Shown: positions 11,701 to 23,897, counted from the first letter of the stretch. The stretch: DNA of 64,000 nucleotides from Dendrophyllia cribrosa (GCA_024195265.1 JAJLRJ010000011.1:25937792-26001791), one strand, 5' to 3'. Translations and numbers: made by a program. The notes: generated by a model not told the origin, from the letters alone.

Positions 11701-14700
11701 CGCTCACCGTTTATGTCATATCTGAGTTTCTTGCCGTATCCTGAAACAAATAATCATTTCAAGCAACACGAGTTAGCAAGTTCTGAATAAATCTTATAAA
11801 ACTAAACTGTAGTTCTGTCTCCAGCAATTATGTGCAAATGATCCGTTTTCGGGATTTAGTTTTTTAGCCACCAAGAACCCATGTCATCGGATAACACAAA
11901 TCCGATTTCGCGGGATTTTTCCCATAAAACGTAGCCAGAACTGTTAAAAGAAAACGATTAAAATCACTAGTTTTCTTTTCGCAGTTTGAACGATTTCTGA
12001 ATGGAACCTAATAGAGATCATGGTGCCCTTGCAAAAATAGCCTGCTTAAATACAAAAACAAATACATGTAAGTTTCTCTCACCCATTATGTCACCCCTGA
12101 GTCTCTTGCCGAATCCTGAAACAAATAAACATAGTTAATAATTTTCAATTCAAACAACACGAGTTAAGGCGGCACTTAACCTAAACGCCACTTTTCCGCC
12201 ACTTGACATGGCTTTAATGGAAATATCTCGTTCACGTTTCAAGCAAACCAAAAACTCTATACTCATCTCACGAATCTATGTTATGGGGTGTTTTGTAAAT
12301 TTTTGGGTGATTTTTGGGTATGTTTGGGAGGAAATAGTTTTTCTCAAAGGATTTGTAAAATTAAAAGAAAAAAGAAATATTGAAGATTTTGTGAAATTTT
12401 AAAATTAGAATTTGTAGCTAATAATTAATAGACGGACACCAAGTTAGTCTACCTGAACTTAGCCACCTGGGGTGCTCTTGCGTGGTTATCAACTGTCTGT
12501 TAGTGTTCCAAAAATCATTAATTTTTTTTTTCTTCTGTACCTTCTTTAAAGGCCCAGTATCTCACCCATTTGGCTTTGCGGTCATTTGCATTTGTTTTCA
12601 AATGACGAGCTCGCTTGTGATTGGCTCTTTCAGAAATTTTCGACAGTGTTAAATTTAATCGTCGAGGCATTGGGCGCGCAATGTATTTTGGGTGATACTG
12701 GACCTTTAAACCTCTTAAAATTTCATTCAAATTTAGGTTGAGTCCCGCATTAACAAGTACTGAGAGAATTTTGTGAAAGTCAATTTTCTTTCGCTTACCT
12801 TTCACTTTTCTATATATTTGATGAACCAGGCCTGAAAAAAAAAGAGCATTGCAATAACTTTACTAGCAAAACGAGACTGACACTTAACATCGGTACCAAT
12901 ACTTATAGCGGAGTAACCAAATTAAGCCTGGGCTTTTTTCTTTGGTTCCTGACCCTGGGACGGGTGAGACCCTTCCCCTTCCTCAAGAGCATCAAAGCTA
13001 TAGACCCTTTTAATAATTACCACGATGCATCATTTTCCGCTAATGACGTCAAACATATTCTTTTGAATTGCAAGAGAATTCAAAAGAATATGTTTGACGT
13101 CATTAGCGGAAAATGATGCATCGTGGTATTTATTAAAAGTGTCTATAACAATGAAACTTGGAGGATATATAGTGCGTCCTAAACTGTTTTACAAAACGGG
13201 ACGAAGACGTCGGAATTACGTCATTAGTTCTGCACAGCAACCATTTTGGATCCGCCATCTTGGATTTATCGATTTATCCAAAAGCTAAAAATCCGTCTAA
13301 ATTGACTAAAGATTATTAAAAACCAATAAAGAAATGGTAAAATGCTATAAAAGAGTAAAAGTAACGACAATTAACTTAAAATGTTTCATTAAAAGGTAAA
13401 AATTTCTAAAAAATGGCTGTCAAAATATTATTATCATGGAAATATCATGTCACCTTAACAATAAAACGTCACATTAATTTTTTTTTCCAGATAAACTTTA
13501 CGACCAATGACAAAGTTTGGTGGTGTTTGCTTAAAAAATTTGAAAAGTTACGAATGTTTAAAGTTAGCGCGGACATTTACGAGATGCACTTTGCATAACT
13601 TGTGCTACATCTGAAAGAAAGGATATGACAAGATTAACCACCAATAAGAACGTTTAAGACCAAATTCTAAGATAAAGACAAAACTATATGTATGACAATA
13701 GATCTTTATTCGTATGAAAACAATAGTAATAATTTTATTTAATGTCGTTTTCACAGGGAGTGGTTGCCCAATTCTCCCCGGCCAGTGGCTCATGATAAAC
13801 AAAAGAACCTTGAAAAGCGATTTCCCTGATCTTGAGTATTCGTGATTTGTTTCATCCGCCAGTAATTGAAAGTATCAAAACAAGCTTTACTTGTTTTAAA
13901 GTGCCCCTGTGATCAAATTTTTGACGTTTTTACATTTTCGTGCACTATTAGACTTTCTTACTCATCTTGCCAAATTTCAATCCATTACGAGCATCAGAAG
14001 TCATTTTATTTTAATATTTATTTCCGAGAATTTACGGCCGCCATTAATCAGCCTTGTTCCAAGGCTTGGTTGCGAATGGGTGAAAGTGACGTCAAAGACT
14101 CAAACATACCTCACGGGTTGAAATTATAATAACAATAAGTATTGAAAATCACGTGAAAACCAACAAAAACTTTGGACTTGTTCTTCGTGCAATTTTCTAT
14201 GCTGACTGTTATTATAATTTCAACCTAAGCTAGGACTAGGACTGAATTTTGCTGTAAATGTTGACTTTTGGGTTTGCCACGATGATTTGAATAAAAAACA
14301 CTAAAGGCAAAAACGTGATTTTTGTTGTTTTTCTATGACGTTAAAAACGGTAATTTTTGTTATTGTCCAAATTCAAACGCTGATATTCTGCAAAATCGCT
14401 GACTTTTTTGTGTTTATTGGGTATCTCAATTTAAAAGACTTTCTAGTCAATGCTCACAACTGCTAGTTAAGGCAATGTTCGCACGATTGAGAAAGTTACA
14501 AATTTTTAAAGCAGTGGAGTCTTGTACGGGCGGTTACGGGCGGTTCAGGTGTCAATGGGTTAATGTGTAACCTTAATGTGTGTAAGTTACAAAACGTTCC
14601 GCATTTATTTTTGTTGAATTTTCTTAAAATTATCCCGAGTTTCGGTCCGCGGAGACTGGACGAGAGTTTATCTACGTCATTATCAAGAGTATTATGGACT

Positions 14701-16864
14701 GGTCCATGTGCTCACATTCGGATATCAACAAGTGTAAACTATTCTTAGATTTTGTATCTGTTTGTCGGATTTTCTTTTGACGTTTTCCTCGAGCTAGCAA
14801 AATCTTGTAAGTATTGATTTTCTTTTGTGTATTTTCATCTAGTTTTTCGCTTTATTTACAATCGTTCCTTTTCTACAGTCGAACCAGATCTTTGAATTTA
14901 CGAATCTTGGAATCAGATGTCAATCTTCAGTCATTCAATAAAGTTGAGAATTGTCAAAATCTACAATGTGTAATCTTAAAATTCCCTGATATATTAATTG
15001 CAAATAGTTTAATCGCATAATTATATTATAATTATTGCAAATAGTTCTTACCTTTTTGTCATATTTAATTTAGTATTAGTTTCATTAGCATTACCTTAAA
15101 CTTTGTTACTGTAGCACTATGATCTATTATTGTTATTTTTTATTTAACTCGGATTGAAAGATGTAAACCGCATCTGATCATATCATATGCATGTTAATTT
15201 GCGCTATATAAGCAATAAATTATTAATTTTATTTATTTATATCATTTCAAGGTCGGTTTCAATTGTCAATAACAAAATAATATCATTTTATGCATAATGT
15301 ATAAACTTTTATAAAATGCTCAAGGAAATGCGTGCGTTATGATTGGTCAAACCGAGTTCATTATAACTCGATAAAGCACGCGCGAATTCTTGTCCCTTTG
15401 TGATGGATTTTATTTCATAAAAGGAATAAAAAACCTGTTCCACTTGCAGGGAGTAATATAAGCACTTGGGAATTTTTAAGAACACTCGAGAAGTGCGAGA
15501 AGCTCGTGCTTCTCTGCACTTCTCTCGTGTTCATAAAAATTCCCAAGTGCTTATATAACTCAACAATGCACTCGCTGCGTTTTTTTATTTATTTAATATA
15601 TAACTAGGTTTACTAACCAGCCTGTTCTTCATTCATTATGTCATCCTCTTCCAGACCGGCAGGCACATCTTATTTTAAGAAATGACAAAAGTTAAATTAA
15701 TTAGTAACGAAACAAAAAGAACCAAGAAGAGTTGTTTATAAATGGAGTTTCCAATGGGGATTAGCCTCTGATTTTACAGTGCATTCTGCATCGCAAATAC
15801 GTTGATCTAATTTAGATAAGGATTGAGAATAATCCATTATTACATGTATATGGCAAACTATCCATGATCAAAAGCAGCATTCCGATTGGTTCCCTTAACG
15901 GTCTGAATTTTGCAATACGGACCGCTAAGATGGATAGATCAGAAACTAATTTTTTTTGTTTCCATTTTTAAAAATAGGTTGCAGTGTAATACGCTTACAG
16001 ATTAGCAATGCCTTAAAAATAAATCTTAATTTAAATAATCAATTCATTAAAATAAAAGGCAATACAATAAATAAAAGAACAAGAAGGTTAACTTATTTCG
16101 CCGAATTCCGTTTATGAAACATTGCATGAGCAAAATAAGAAGAAACGTTTTTCCTTATGTCTGGTACAAAGACAATTGTGGCTAAACTTTTCGCAAAATG
16201 GCCTGAAAAATGAAGTATATGTTAACTTTGATCCGTGCGTTTGTCAAGTATGGAAGTATTAATACATAAAAAAAATGTTCAAAATCTATATAATAAAGAC
16301 TTTACTTTGTTCGGTCTGTGTATTTCCTAATACGAATCCCACCCGAGTTCAAAAACATATATCAATTAAATACAATTAACTATTATTTCGAAAAAGGAAA
16401 CTTGTGGCATAAGTCAAGATACCCCCCGTAAAAGAATTACAGCCATGCTCCGTCACGCGTGACCAGTATTTTTGAAAATTTGAATGGAGTTTTCAAGTTT
16501 ACGCGTCGGTTTTGAAAAATTCATTCCGAGATTCGGAATTCCCGTAAGAATTTTACCGCATTTTCGGAGCAACAAAATATCATTTTATTTGAAATGTTAC
16601 ATATCCGAACAATATTAGGTTTTTTATGCTGTAGCGAAGTTATTTTCCCGTTAACTCGTGACTTTCAAAGTGTTTTCCAGAGAGATCTTCAAGGTTTCAT
16701 TCAAATCTCGGAAGTTACAAAGAAATATTCAAATGTTCATTTCGGTCTTGTGGATTACTGGTCACGCGTGACGGAGCATGGCTGTAATAAAAAGATATAC
16801 CTGAGGAGAAAACAACGGTCAAGGAAAGCAGGAAAAAAATCAGGAAAGCGCCTGAAAACTTCAT
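8740..16864 (-). CDS. Gene A: small secreted protein built from micro-exons (9 coding exons)
   Basis: Coding exons on the minus strand, 5' to 3', are 16864-16801 (signal peptide), 15668-15618, 12831-12799, 12115-12083, 11740-11708, 11568-11536, 10083-10043, 8845-8802 and 8749-8740. They sum to 342 nt, giving 113 residues plus TAG. All internal junctions are phase 1 until the seventh exon, which exits in phase 0; the eighth exits in phase 2. Every intron has GT-AG ends. The product starts MKFSGAFLIFFLLSL, a clear signal peptide. An acidic segment follows (LEEDDIMNEEQA), then four basic 11-residue exon peptides, a segment with one Cys (LLRFQNCQQRGDE) and an acidic tail ending QYDDY. It has no homologue I recognise. 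The layout (secreted, acidic pro-region, cationic middle) resembles cationic peptide precursors; that role is inference. Paralogues are genes B and C. The exon model is strong because the frame closes exactly in A and B. Confidence 0.75.
8802..8845 (-). CDS. Gene A exon 8 (44 nt, conserved tail)
   Basis: Acceptor gtccatcag, donor gtgagcc. It encodes VLAIADVSGQTDQY and leaves GA for the next codon. Gene B has VQAMADFSGQTNQY; gene C has a related 41-nt exon. Confidence 0.75.
10043..10083 (-). CDS. Gene A exon 7 (41 nt, variable exon)
   Basis: Acceptor ttctttcag, donor gtaagcgaaa. It enters in phase 1 and leaves in phase 0, encoding LLRFQNCQQRGDE. The homologues are 53 nt in B and 68 nt in C; only this frame is open in all three. 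Confidence 0.7.
10249..10719. mobile_element. TTAA-flanked MITE, present only in unit 1
   Basis: Imperfect terminal inverted repeats (CCCTCGGACGTACAAG and its complement) are flanked by TTAA at 10245-10248 and 10720-10723. The matching site in unit 2 (about 28445) reads cataatttaaagcaatcc with a single TTAA, so this is a clean empty site. TTAA duplication suggests piggyBac-type mobilisation. It lies in gene A intron 6. Confidence 0.75.
10920..11455. mobile_element. GGGACAGTGTCC-type MITE, interrupted copy
   Basis: The right end reads ggacagtgtccctttaa at 11435-11452. The left part includes ccaccagaatggaaactttg. The middle (about 10965-11215) is a second insert bounded by ggttatgaaacct and aaggtttcataacc. 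Other family members lie at 24617, 28610-29130, 45990-46205 and 47066. Confidence 0.6.
11347..11370. repeat. (ATG)n microsatellite
   Basis: Eight ATG/GAT units. They are absent from unit 2 at the matching place (about 29050), so this is a copy-specific expansion. Confidence 0.85.
11536..11568 (-). CDS. Gene A exon 6 (33 nt)
   Basis: Acceptor gtcaattgcag, donor gtaagcgaaa, phase 1 to 1. It encodes EILSVVKRNQR (first codon split). The gene B homologue is KIREVVKQNQQ. Confidence 0.75.
11708..11740 (-). CDS. Gene A exon 5 (33 nt)
   Basis: Acceptor tttgtttcag, donor gtgagcgaaa, phase 1 to 1. It encodes GYGKKLRYDIN. Exon and flanks are a local duplicate of exon 4. Confidence 0.78.
12083..12115 (-). 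CDS. Gene A exon 4 (33 nt)
   Basis: Acceptor tttgtttcag, donor gtgagagaaa, phase 1 to 1. It encodes GFGKRLRGDIM. Confidence 0.78.
12799..12831 (-). CDS. Gene A exon 3 (33 nt)
   Basis: Acceptor tttttttcag, donor gtaagcgaaa, phase 1 to 1. It encodes GLVHQIYRKVK. Gene B has GLVRLIYRKVK; gene C has GVIQNVYNIAK. Confidence 0.78.
12999..13147. mobile_element. Foldback MITE with nearly perfect 70-nt arms
   Basis: The arms run from tatagaccctt to gtctata with only a few mismatches, around a centre near 13073. The arms contain aatgatgcatcgtggta and tttgacgtcattagcgg. It lies in gene A intron 2. Confidence 0.8.
13148..13860. repeat. Dispersed repeat R2, copy 1
   Basis: Words such as atgaaacttggaggatata, gacgtcggaattacgtcatt, ggatccgccatcttgg and atgtttaaagttagcgcg recur at 30545-31075, 32565-32864 plus 36208-36625, and 55165-57310. 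This copy supplies the empty site for the Harbinger insertion at 55.27 kb (acgtcattagttctg at about 13218). Confidence 0.7.
13866..15290. other. Gene A intron 2, no exon seen
   Basis: AT-rich. No acceptor-donor pair bounded an exon with the family phase pattern. The open frames on the plus strand have no protein-like features. Confidence 0.4.
15295..15590. mobile_element. Foldback-type MITE, copy 2
   Basis: The inverted arms gcacttgggaatttttaaga and tcataaaaattcccaagtgc surround a palindrome of agaagtgcgagaagctcg. Matching sequence lies at 8110-8345 and 37020-37115. Confidence 0.7.
15618..15668 (-). CDS. Gene A exon 2 (51 nt, acidic segment)
   Basis: Acceptor ttcttaaaataag, donor gttagtaaac, phase 1 to 1. 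It encodes DVPAGLEEDDIMNEEQA. The gene B copy at 37158-37208 has the same length. Confidence 0.72.
16440..16784. mobile_element. TA-flanked MITE with 29-nt perfect TIRs, unit 1 only
   Basis: The terminal repeat starts CAGCCATGCTCCGTCACGCG and is perfect for 29 nt at both ends. TA flanks it at 16438-16439 and 16785-16786. The unit 2 site (about 39728) has a single TA in aaattaatag. A TA duplication with CAG ends suggests a Tc1/mariner-type MITE. It sits 17 nt from the signal-peptide exon of gene A, inside intron 1. Confidence 0.8.
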
Positions 16865-16881
16865 CTTCACTGACTGATGTA
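16801..16881 (-). CDS. Gene A exon 1: 5' leader end and signal peptide
   Basis: Acceptor tttttcttgcag is followed by 17 nt of leader and ATG at 16864. It encodes 21 residues starting MKFSGAFLIFFLLSL, then one base (phase 1) and donor gtatatc. The upstream acceptor means the message begins in a further 5' exon. Confidence 0.8.
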
Positions 16882-17496
16882 CTGCAAGAAAAATATAACA
16901 CAAGCTAATGTTTAATTTATTTTAATCGCACTCTATCAGGTCCAGGTATCAGGATAGCATACGACTGCCGGAGTTTAATACGGTTTTTATAGAATGAACA
17001 TCGTGAGGACATCTATTGGGCGGGTGGTTTTAACAAGGATAATTAACTCCATTGGTCAAGCGCCTCTTAGCATCTAATTAGGAACTTTAAAGAAAGTTCG
17101 AAGTAATAGGGTAAACGTTGAACATTTCTCAAATACATTTATTTTATGTTTTCTAATTCAATGTTTTCGAATTGCTGATCTTTTAAGATATCACTACCAC
17201 GTTGCAGTATAATTTAGGCCCAAGGGCTCCAAACCTAATAACATGGGGCTCCAGCCCGGGCTTCAAGACAATAATATCAGGACACCAGGGCTTCGTCACT
17301 TTTAGTAAAGTGGCCTAAAATAGGAGCCGAGGATTCTAGTTTACGTTCCTTGCATCATAAACATGCACATCTAACTATAAATGACACTGCCAGCTACATT
17401 GTACTACTAAATCAAAGGAGCTTGGCAAACTTAGTATGAGATAATTAAACGATACTCGCAAAAATTAACGAAATTAACGTTTAACATTTCGAGACC

Positions 17497-17563
17497 AATA
17501 AGACGGAGTTTGAACCTTCGCTTTGCCCATGTGATGCTCTAACAACTGAGCTACTAAATTCGC
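17497..17563 (-). repeat. tRNA-like block (SINE head or tRNA pseudogene)
   Basis: On the minus strand it holds an A-box-like tagtagctcagttgttagag and a B-box-like aggttcaaactcc. The anticodon loop could be read as Ala (GGC), but the acceptor stem does not close, so it is not a functional tRNA. The unit 2 copy is at 40977-41042. Confidence 0.6.
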
Positions 17564-17599
17564 ATAAAACGATATGTTGGGAGCGATCAATTGTGGGTT

Positions 17600-18730
17600 T
17601 AAATGTACCGTTATGAGAATAAATGATATGACAATGGATATGTGAGAATCATGTAATTATATTAACTGCGGAAAAGGAAAGAGATGACTAAATGATCCTC
17701 GCAGTGATGAGCGCAACTAATGTAATGCACATGTACATAACCGTTTATATTTATGATTTTTATATCTAATAATTGAAGGAACATTGTAAGGGAAAATCAT
17801 AAACCATAAACTATACAACGTGATGGAATGTTGGGAACACGGCAAATGAGGTTTGTTATAACATTTCATTTATCAGTATTTAAGATCTCTTCCTTCCTAA
17901 AAGATTCAGAAGATGGTTTTGTGCATACTGTTCAAACAGGGGCACCCAACTAATCTGTTTCTCACTTTATCTGTTCCCCAGTGGAATTCTTCCTGGGTTG
18001 CAAAATATTCTGTACATATTTTTTTTAATTACCATTTTTGCGCTGGCTGACTTGTGAAAGGAATCGCAAGAACAAACTGTGCTGGCTATCTTGCGCAGAT
18101 CGAAAAGAGACTCTGATTATGTATGGATTTTGTGAGGAAAAGTTTGATGTTAGGCACTTTGGAGCTTAAAAGGGTTCAGCTCGTCGTAGTAACAAATTTA
18201 AGCAGCACTAAGAGACACCCGAACAGGTTTAAGTACAAAACAATAAATTAAAGGAAGGAACAGATGTACTTTTTTTTTCCCAGCAACCGAGAAGAACACC
18301 TGGAAATGCTTTTATATCATTTAAATGCGCCGCGGGCAAGGAACTGAGAAGCTGAAAGTAGAAAGAAGAAACAACATGGATATACGAATGGAATGAGGCG
18401 ATACAGTTGGCTAGCAACGAATCGTGCGTTTAGTTCCATAAAGTTCCCGAATTCCACGAGATTGGCTACTTGCAACGCAATACTGAAAACTGAAAGCAAT
18501 TCGAAAGATGTCTATAACTCAATGGTAAAAACCGAATTTTAACGTAAAATAAGCAAGAGAGTAAATTGATAAATACTACACATGTTTCTCAGCTGTTTAT
18601 AAACTCTAAGTACGATCAATTCCATTCTATTGTTTGGTATATACGGGTGGTTTTTCCAATGACAAATAACTGTGTCACCATTTTTAAAAGTATCAGTTTC
18701 CTAGTGGTCAAAGCTAAGACAAGTTAAAAT
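17600..18730. other. Gene A intron 1, no gene seen
   Basis: AT-rich and alignable with 41.05-42.2 kb. It holds one copy of the CGGGTGGTTTT motif at about 18645. No exon was found. Confidence 0.4.
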
Positions 18731-18734
18731 TCTT

Positions 18735-19540
18735 TATTTTTGTCTCAGTAGCGCGAGCGTGCGGAATTCTGCGAATCCTACAATTTGATTGGTTCCGGGA
18801 GCGGGTTGAGTACGGCCTGAGCCCCACGGGCCATTTACACATGTTGCTATCCCGGGGGTGGGGCTTTTTTTTTTATCTTCGCCCGGGGGCGGGTATTAGC
18901 ACACCCGTCATTTACCCCGGGGAATTTGACAGCCACGTGGCTTCGGCCTCGCAGTTTGACAACTCTTCAAACATGGCATCCTTCAAGGACTTTCATTGGC
19001 AAGAACGAGGAGGGTTGGTCCAGCAAGGGCAAGAAAAGCTTGTAGACATTTTTAAAGGTATGTTTGACCGTTTTGTTTCTTTTAAATATATCGTAAATGT
19101 TTTCATTTCAAAGGCAAAAGAATTTAAGAAGATGCATACGTCTGTACCCGCTTCTTGAATTGATAGTCCTTCGAACTGCAGTGGAACTTTGAATTTTTTG
19201 AACTCTCGGTTTCTCGAACTTCCGATCCGGATAACTCGAACCAAAAGCCGTTTCCCTTCGATACAAATACTATAGTGTTATAAACAACATTAAAACTTGT
19301 ACTGCATGATTTAATAGATGAAAACGGATGAATATATTTATTAAACCTTATTTTTTCTCAACTCACAGTACTCTAGTCTGTTTACTGGCTCTAGCTACAA
19401 GACAAATATTATTTAAACTTGAGCTGTATGAACCCGGAGGTGGGGCATTTACTGTTCTTTTTTGGCCCGACCGCGGGGAATTTGAACGGCTTACTTGTCC
19501 CCACCGTGGGGAATTTACCTTTTTTTAAAAAAAAAAACTC
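18735..19540. mobile_element. GC-rich repeat insertion, unit 1 only
   Basis: The matching place in unit 2 (about 42215-42260) lacks about 800 nt. The insert has gggggtggggctttt, ccccggggaatttgacag and repeated ccgnggggaattt words. These resemble the GC-rich MITE ends at 49150 and 53700. Its borders are approximate and no target duplication was fixed. Confidence 0.5.
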
Positions 19541-19879
19541 ATCCATTATTCTCTAATAATGAAAACAATGATAGTTATAAAATTGTTTTGTCTAAACCGT
19601 TTAAACCAATTAACGATAGAATCTTCTTGTACACTTTTCAAAACAAATAATAGAGAAACAACTCGTAGGATGTTATTTTTGTCCGGTTTTAAAAGGGAAT
19701 GACCTACAGTGGATCAGGCCCCATACTGTGACCAAAATCTTGAAAACAAACGTTTAAGAGGCTTCTATATTCATATCAGATTCTCTAACTTCTAAAAGAA
19801 CAGTCCTGTTTTACTTGAAGTTGTCCATCTAACTAGTTCAATCAGAAAGTGAAAAAAGTTTGGAGATAAAGTGTAGGAT

Positions 19880-20080
19880 GATAAGGATGGAAGTGGAATT
19901 TGATTTCCCAGCAGGCGGTCATTTCCGGTTGAACTTTGACCTTTTTTAGCAGTTATTTTGTCTCTATCGTTAACATTTCTTGGCGATTTTTTCTTCGTAT
20001 TTCAAGATGATAAAGCAAGCTTTAAGCAAGCTCCTGCCCATAATCACGAACACGATAAACCACCCGGACACTGTCCCTAA
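19880..20080. repeat. GGGACAGTGTCC-type MITE fragment
   Basis: It contains aaggatggaagtggaattt, ataaagcaagctttaagcaa and ggacactgtccctaaaa, all shared with the element at 24617-24957. Confidence 0.5.
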
Positions 20081-20405
20081 AAGCCAACGTTACTGTCTAA
20101 GGATTTCCAATCACGGTCCTTGGATGATATATGTTTCCATTTTTGTGGTCTTAATTCATTGCCAATCATTAACTGTAAGAGTCGGCAAAGAAGACCAAGT
20201 CACAGAGAACTAAAATCTTAATAAAAGAAAACCGTGGACGAAGTATAAAAATTGTCTCTATTGTCGACAAAGGCAATACTAAAAAAATCGAAAAACGATC
20301 AAAAAAAGTGTGATTTCCACGAGGAATCGAACAGTAATAAACCTCCAGGACAAATGCTGTTTTAAAAATCATCAACTAGTTTCTTTGGAACATTTATCAA
20401 CTTAC

Positions 20406-20500
20406 CACGGCTTTAAACAGCAAAATTATCTGCAGAAAAGAGAACTTCCTCGAACAAGGTCTGTTGATCAATAGACTCCGACGCAATCGTGTCTTCCATA
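20406..20500 (-). other. Gene A 5' non-coding exon
   Basis: The minus strand reads gtctattgatcaacagacct ... gctgtttaaagccgtg|gtaagttg, with the donor at 20405. The same exon and donor precede gene B at 43308. The first nucleotide is not defined. It would join the signal-peptide exon at 16881 across a 3.5-kb intron. Confidence 0.55.
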
Positions 20501-20929
20501 AAGATGGTAGAAAGGACGAAACATTACTTGAATATACTGTGACATGTCGATTTGCTACTGGCTAGCATTGACTTCCACCTGAAAAGTCGCTTCGAGTTTC
20601 CGAATTCCTGCTCGGTGATTGAAAACTACGCAAGAAGACAGTTTTCAGTGTGGTGATTTTAATGGATCCAAATCAGGAAAGATCGAAGGATCACATTTCC
20701 TTAACCTAACAGGTTGTTTTTCTAAATTTAACCATTTGAAGAAATCGTTTGGGTGATCGTTGTTGGGGATTATATTCCATCTCAAAGGAAAGACTTTGCG
20801 AGAGGAAACATCCACAGATAAACTAACGCACACGAACTCCAGTTTTTAAACCAAAGATATTTAACCGGTATTTAATCTACGGAGCGATAGAAGAAATATT
20901 TATGTTTTTCGCATTTACCGTAAGGCCAC

Positions 20930-20990
20930 CCATTGTCCTAAAATGAACCGGTAGTTTTAACAAGGAAAATTAACTCGATTGGTCACGTTC
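20930..20990 (-). promoter_or_regulatory. Upstream motif, gene A
   Basis: A copy of the recurrent block read gene-wise as gaccaatcgagttaattttc-cttgttaaaactaccgg. It lies about 0.45 kb upstream of the 5' exon and contains a CCAAT box. Activity is inferred only from recurrence and constant orientation. Confidence 0.35.
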
Positions 20991-23831
20991 ATTTTGGTAT
21001 CAAATTCGACTCCCAAGCGAGTTCAAGCAATACGGTGAACATGTAGTTTTTAAAAGGATAGTGTCCCGAAAAATATGTCGCCAATTCGAAAATTTGGATT
21101 TCCCGCAGTGACACACACGTAAGAAACTAAAAAAACAACAACAAGTAATAGATCAACAAAACAACAACAGAAAAATAGAAATAAAACAAAAGAAGCTCCA
21201 GCGGTCAGCCGAGATCTTGAAAACCACCGCTTACACCGGCAGAATAATGGCAGACGCTTCTCTTACAACGAGCGGATGAAGTTCATCGTATTTGCCTGGA
21301 GCCCGATCCAAATTGGACTAAAAAATTCAAATTCTATCTTTCTATGTACGTCTGAAAGCAAAGTCCAAACGACTCCTGCCAAAGCCCCATAGAATTAGGA
21401 CAACACAAAACCAAAGCCAAATAGCGCGCTGTAAACTGCATGATTGCAGAAATTCAGAACATGAACGATGGAGATGACGACCCAGAGCCTGAGAGTACAG
21501 TAAGACAGAAGAAACAGAAAGACGTAAATTGCATGGAAGATAAAGGGGAAAGAATGGGATGTAAGCATAACTTTACAGGACCCCAAGACCACAGCGAAAC
21601 CACAGCACCACAAGATCGTAGTTAATCGTGTCCTTGAATCCAATTACCACCACGGAAAGGACCAAAACAACAAACAAATTACAGTGATGAAAAATTCGGA
21701 AACAATTTAAAAGAACAGTAGTTGATTAAGAAAACGTTTTTGTAGTTCAGTAAATCTTAAAACAAACGTCAGTCAAAACATGCTTCAGCTATTTGGTCTT
21801 TGAAATTTTTATTTCACTCCATAAAACATAACCGAAATACAGTAAAGGGAAGCCCCAACGCCGGGCAGCCAAGAACTTAAAAACCAGCGGAGAAAATGAG
21901 CGATGATAAACTTTCACCCAAATCGCCTTTTTTCCCACACCCCCTAAACAATGTTGAAGTCCATAATCGACTTTGAGAGAACACAACATTGCCGGTGTCT
22001 GTTCATCAACAACGTTGGTTATTTTAACCATGATAACTTAAAATGTATTGAGCACTTCGTTACCAGTAGGTAGTTTAATTTTAAACTAATTGTAGTTTGC
22101 ACTTCTTGAAATTACATTTAATCAAAGTGTTGCCGTTTTTAGTTTTTTTTTTCTTTGGATTCAACCATTTATTTCGTTGTGGATCTGATCATTTCTGGTA
22201 TAAATTAATTTGATATTTTTATTTTATTGTAAAAACGTGGGGTCGACGACAAAAGATACTTTAGCTATTTACAGCCGTCTTTGGAAGTTTTATTTTACTG
22301 TTTTGAGATCCATTGTCACTCTATTAAGTATGAAGAAAAGATCGTAAGCGAAGCCCCAGCGGAGGTAAAGATCTTGAAAAACCACAGTAAATTGCTTTGA
22401 AACTACCGTTCGAACTGATATCTGACTCTCGAATGAACAATCAAGTAAATTGTTATGTTAATAAAACCACAGGTTCATATTCAGACAATAGATCTCCCCG
22501 CTCTTGATTTCAAGTTGGCGGCAAAATCTTTGTGTGTTGACTTGAGAAGCAGAAGCAAGAATTACAGCGTACACGTTTTCAAAACAATGCCAAGCGTTAA
22601 TGGACGGATTGCACCGTTTGATATTGTGTTCGCCTCTTATTGCCGTGGGATTTTTGTTTCGGCAAGTTTTGTGTGTTATATAACTGGCCATTTGCTTAGC
22701 GAGCGAGGTTTCAAGTGTCGGCTACTGAATGTAGTGTAGTCTTACTTTTTAGACATAATTTTAAGTTTCTCCTTAAAAGCATCCAAAACCGGCACTCAGG
22801 AATCAATTCTGCAATGGGTTTAAGACGCCACGAGTTCAAGTTGTGTACAGTTTTTTGTAGTGTTCTTGGTTTCAATTAGACTGCAATGTTCAGTAGCTTA
22901 TCTTGATGTTTCATGTTGTAATGTACGTCTTTGCTTTAAACTGGAATATAATCCCAAGATTAGCTCCTAATGGCCAACTCAGGGTTCTGTGAATCGATTG
23001 TTGCAAAACTACCTGTCAAATTTAGGAAATAACTTGTTCGCTCTATTCTACAACTTACGCAGTAATAAAGTTATACCTCAACTAAAGGCCAATAAAACAC
23101 ATTTTTTGATTTTGTTTTAGTTGTCATCTTCGCTCCAGTATTAGAACACAGACATTTACCTACTCTTACATTTTTAAGTTGGATCTCAAACGTAAACCAT
23201 CCAAAACCCTGACAAATGACAACTATGTTAACTGGAATATGACTCAATGGAATGCGCTGGGTTAGTTTATTTACAAAGCGGAGTTCTGCAGTTGATTTCC
23301 GTTCAGAGAAACGGTAGTGTGTTAATAAACGATGTGTCAATAGACGAAAATACAACGAAATACTTTTTAAGGAATAGTGAAAGCAATCTTTCAAACAGCA
23401 ATCAATATACTACCACTTTAATTTGATAGCCGGAATTAACGGAGAAAAAACAGGAGCGAAGTGGAAAAAATCGAAAACAAATTGGGAGGAACTTCAATGT
23501 CGATTGCTTCAATTCGTCTTTGGACTGAAATTTAATACTCAAATGTTCATTCGAGTGAATTTTCCTTGCTAAGCCATTCGTTAAATTTCGGACAAAAGAT
23601 GGTGCTGAATGGACATCCTACTCCCTTCAGAAAAAGAAACTAAATATACGTCTAAATAGAATACATGAAAAATTGGTTTTATCAAGTGAATTGATAAGAC
23701 AAATTGGCCAACGTAAAAATATTTCAAAAGCTGACGTTTGGAGCACTTTTAAATGCTAAACGCCTTTCAATCTGAAGAAGGGAAGAAGGGCTGGCGCTCG
23801 GAATTTCAGCTTTTCAAATCTGTTTTCGGTG

Positions 23832-23840
23832 CCCGGGGGG

Positions 23841-23897
<57 letters not shown>

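Noticed and set aside
13730..13802. Possible exon (minus strand, SHWPGRIGQPLP) resembling gene C exon 8
   Set aside because: The acceptor is poor, the donor gives the wrong phase, and the unit 2 copy shows only neutral-looking changes. It belongs to repeat R2.
16594..16908. 104-codon plus-strand frame over gene A exon 1
   Set aside because: It is the antisense of the signal-peptide exon and part of a MITE; the minus strand has the splice signals.
17497..17563. Functional tRNA-Ala gene
   Set aside because: A and B box words are good, but acceptor and anticodon stems do not close.
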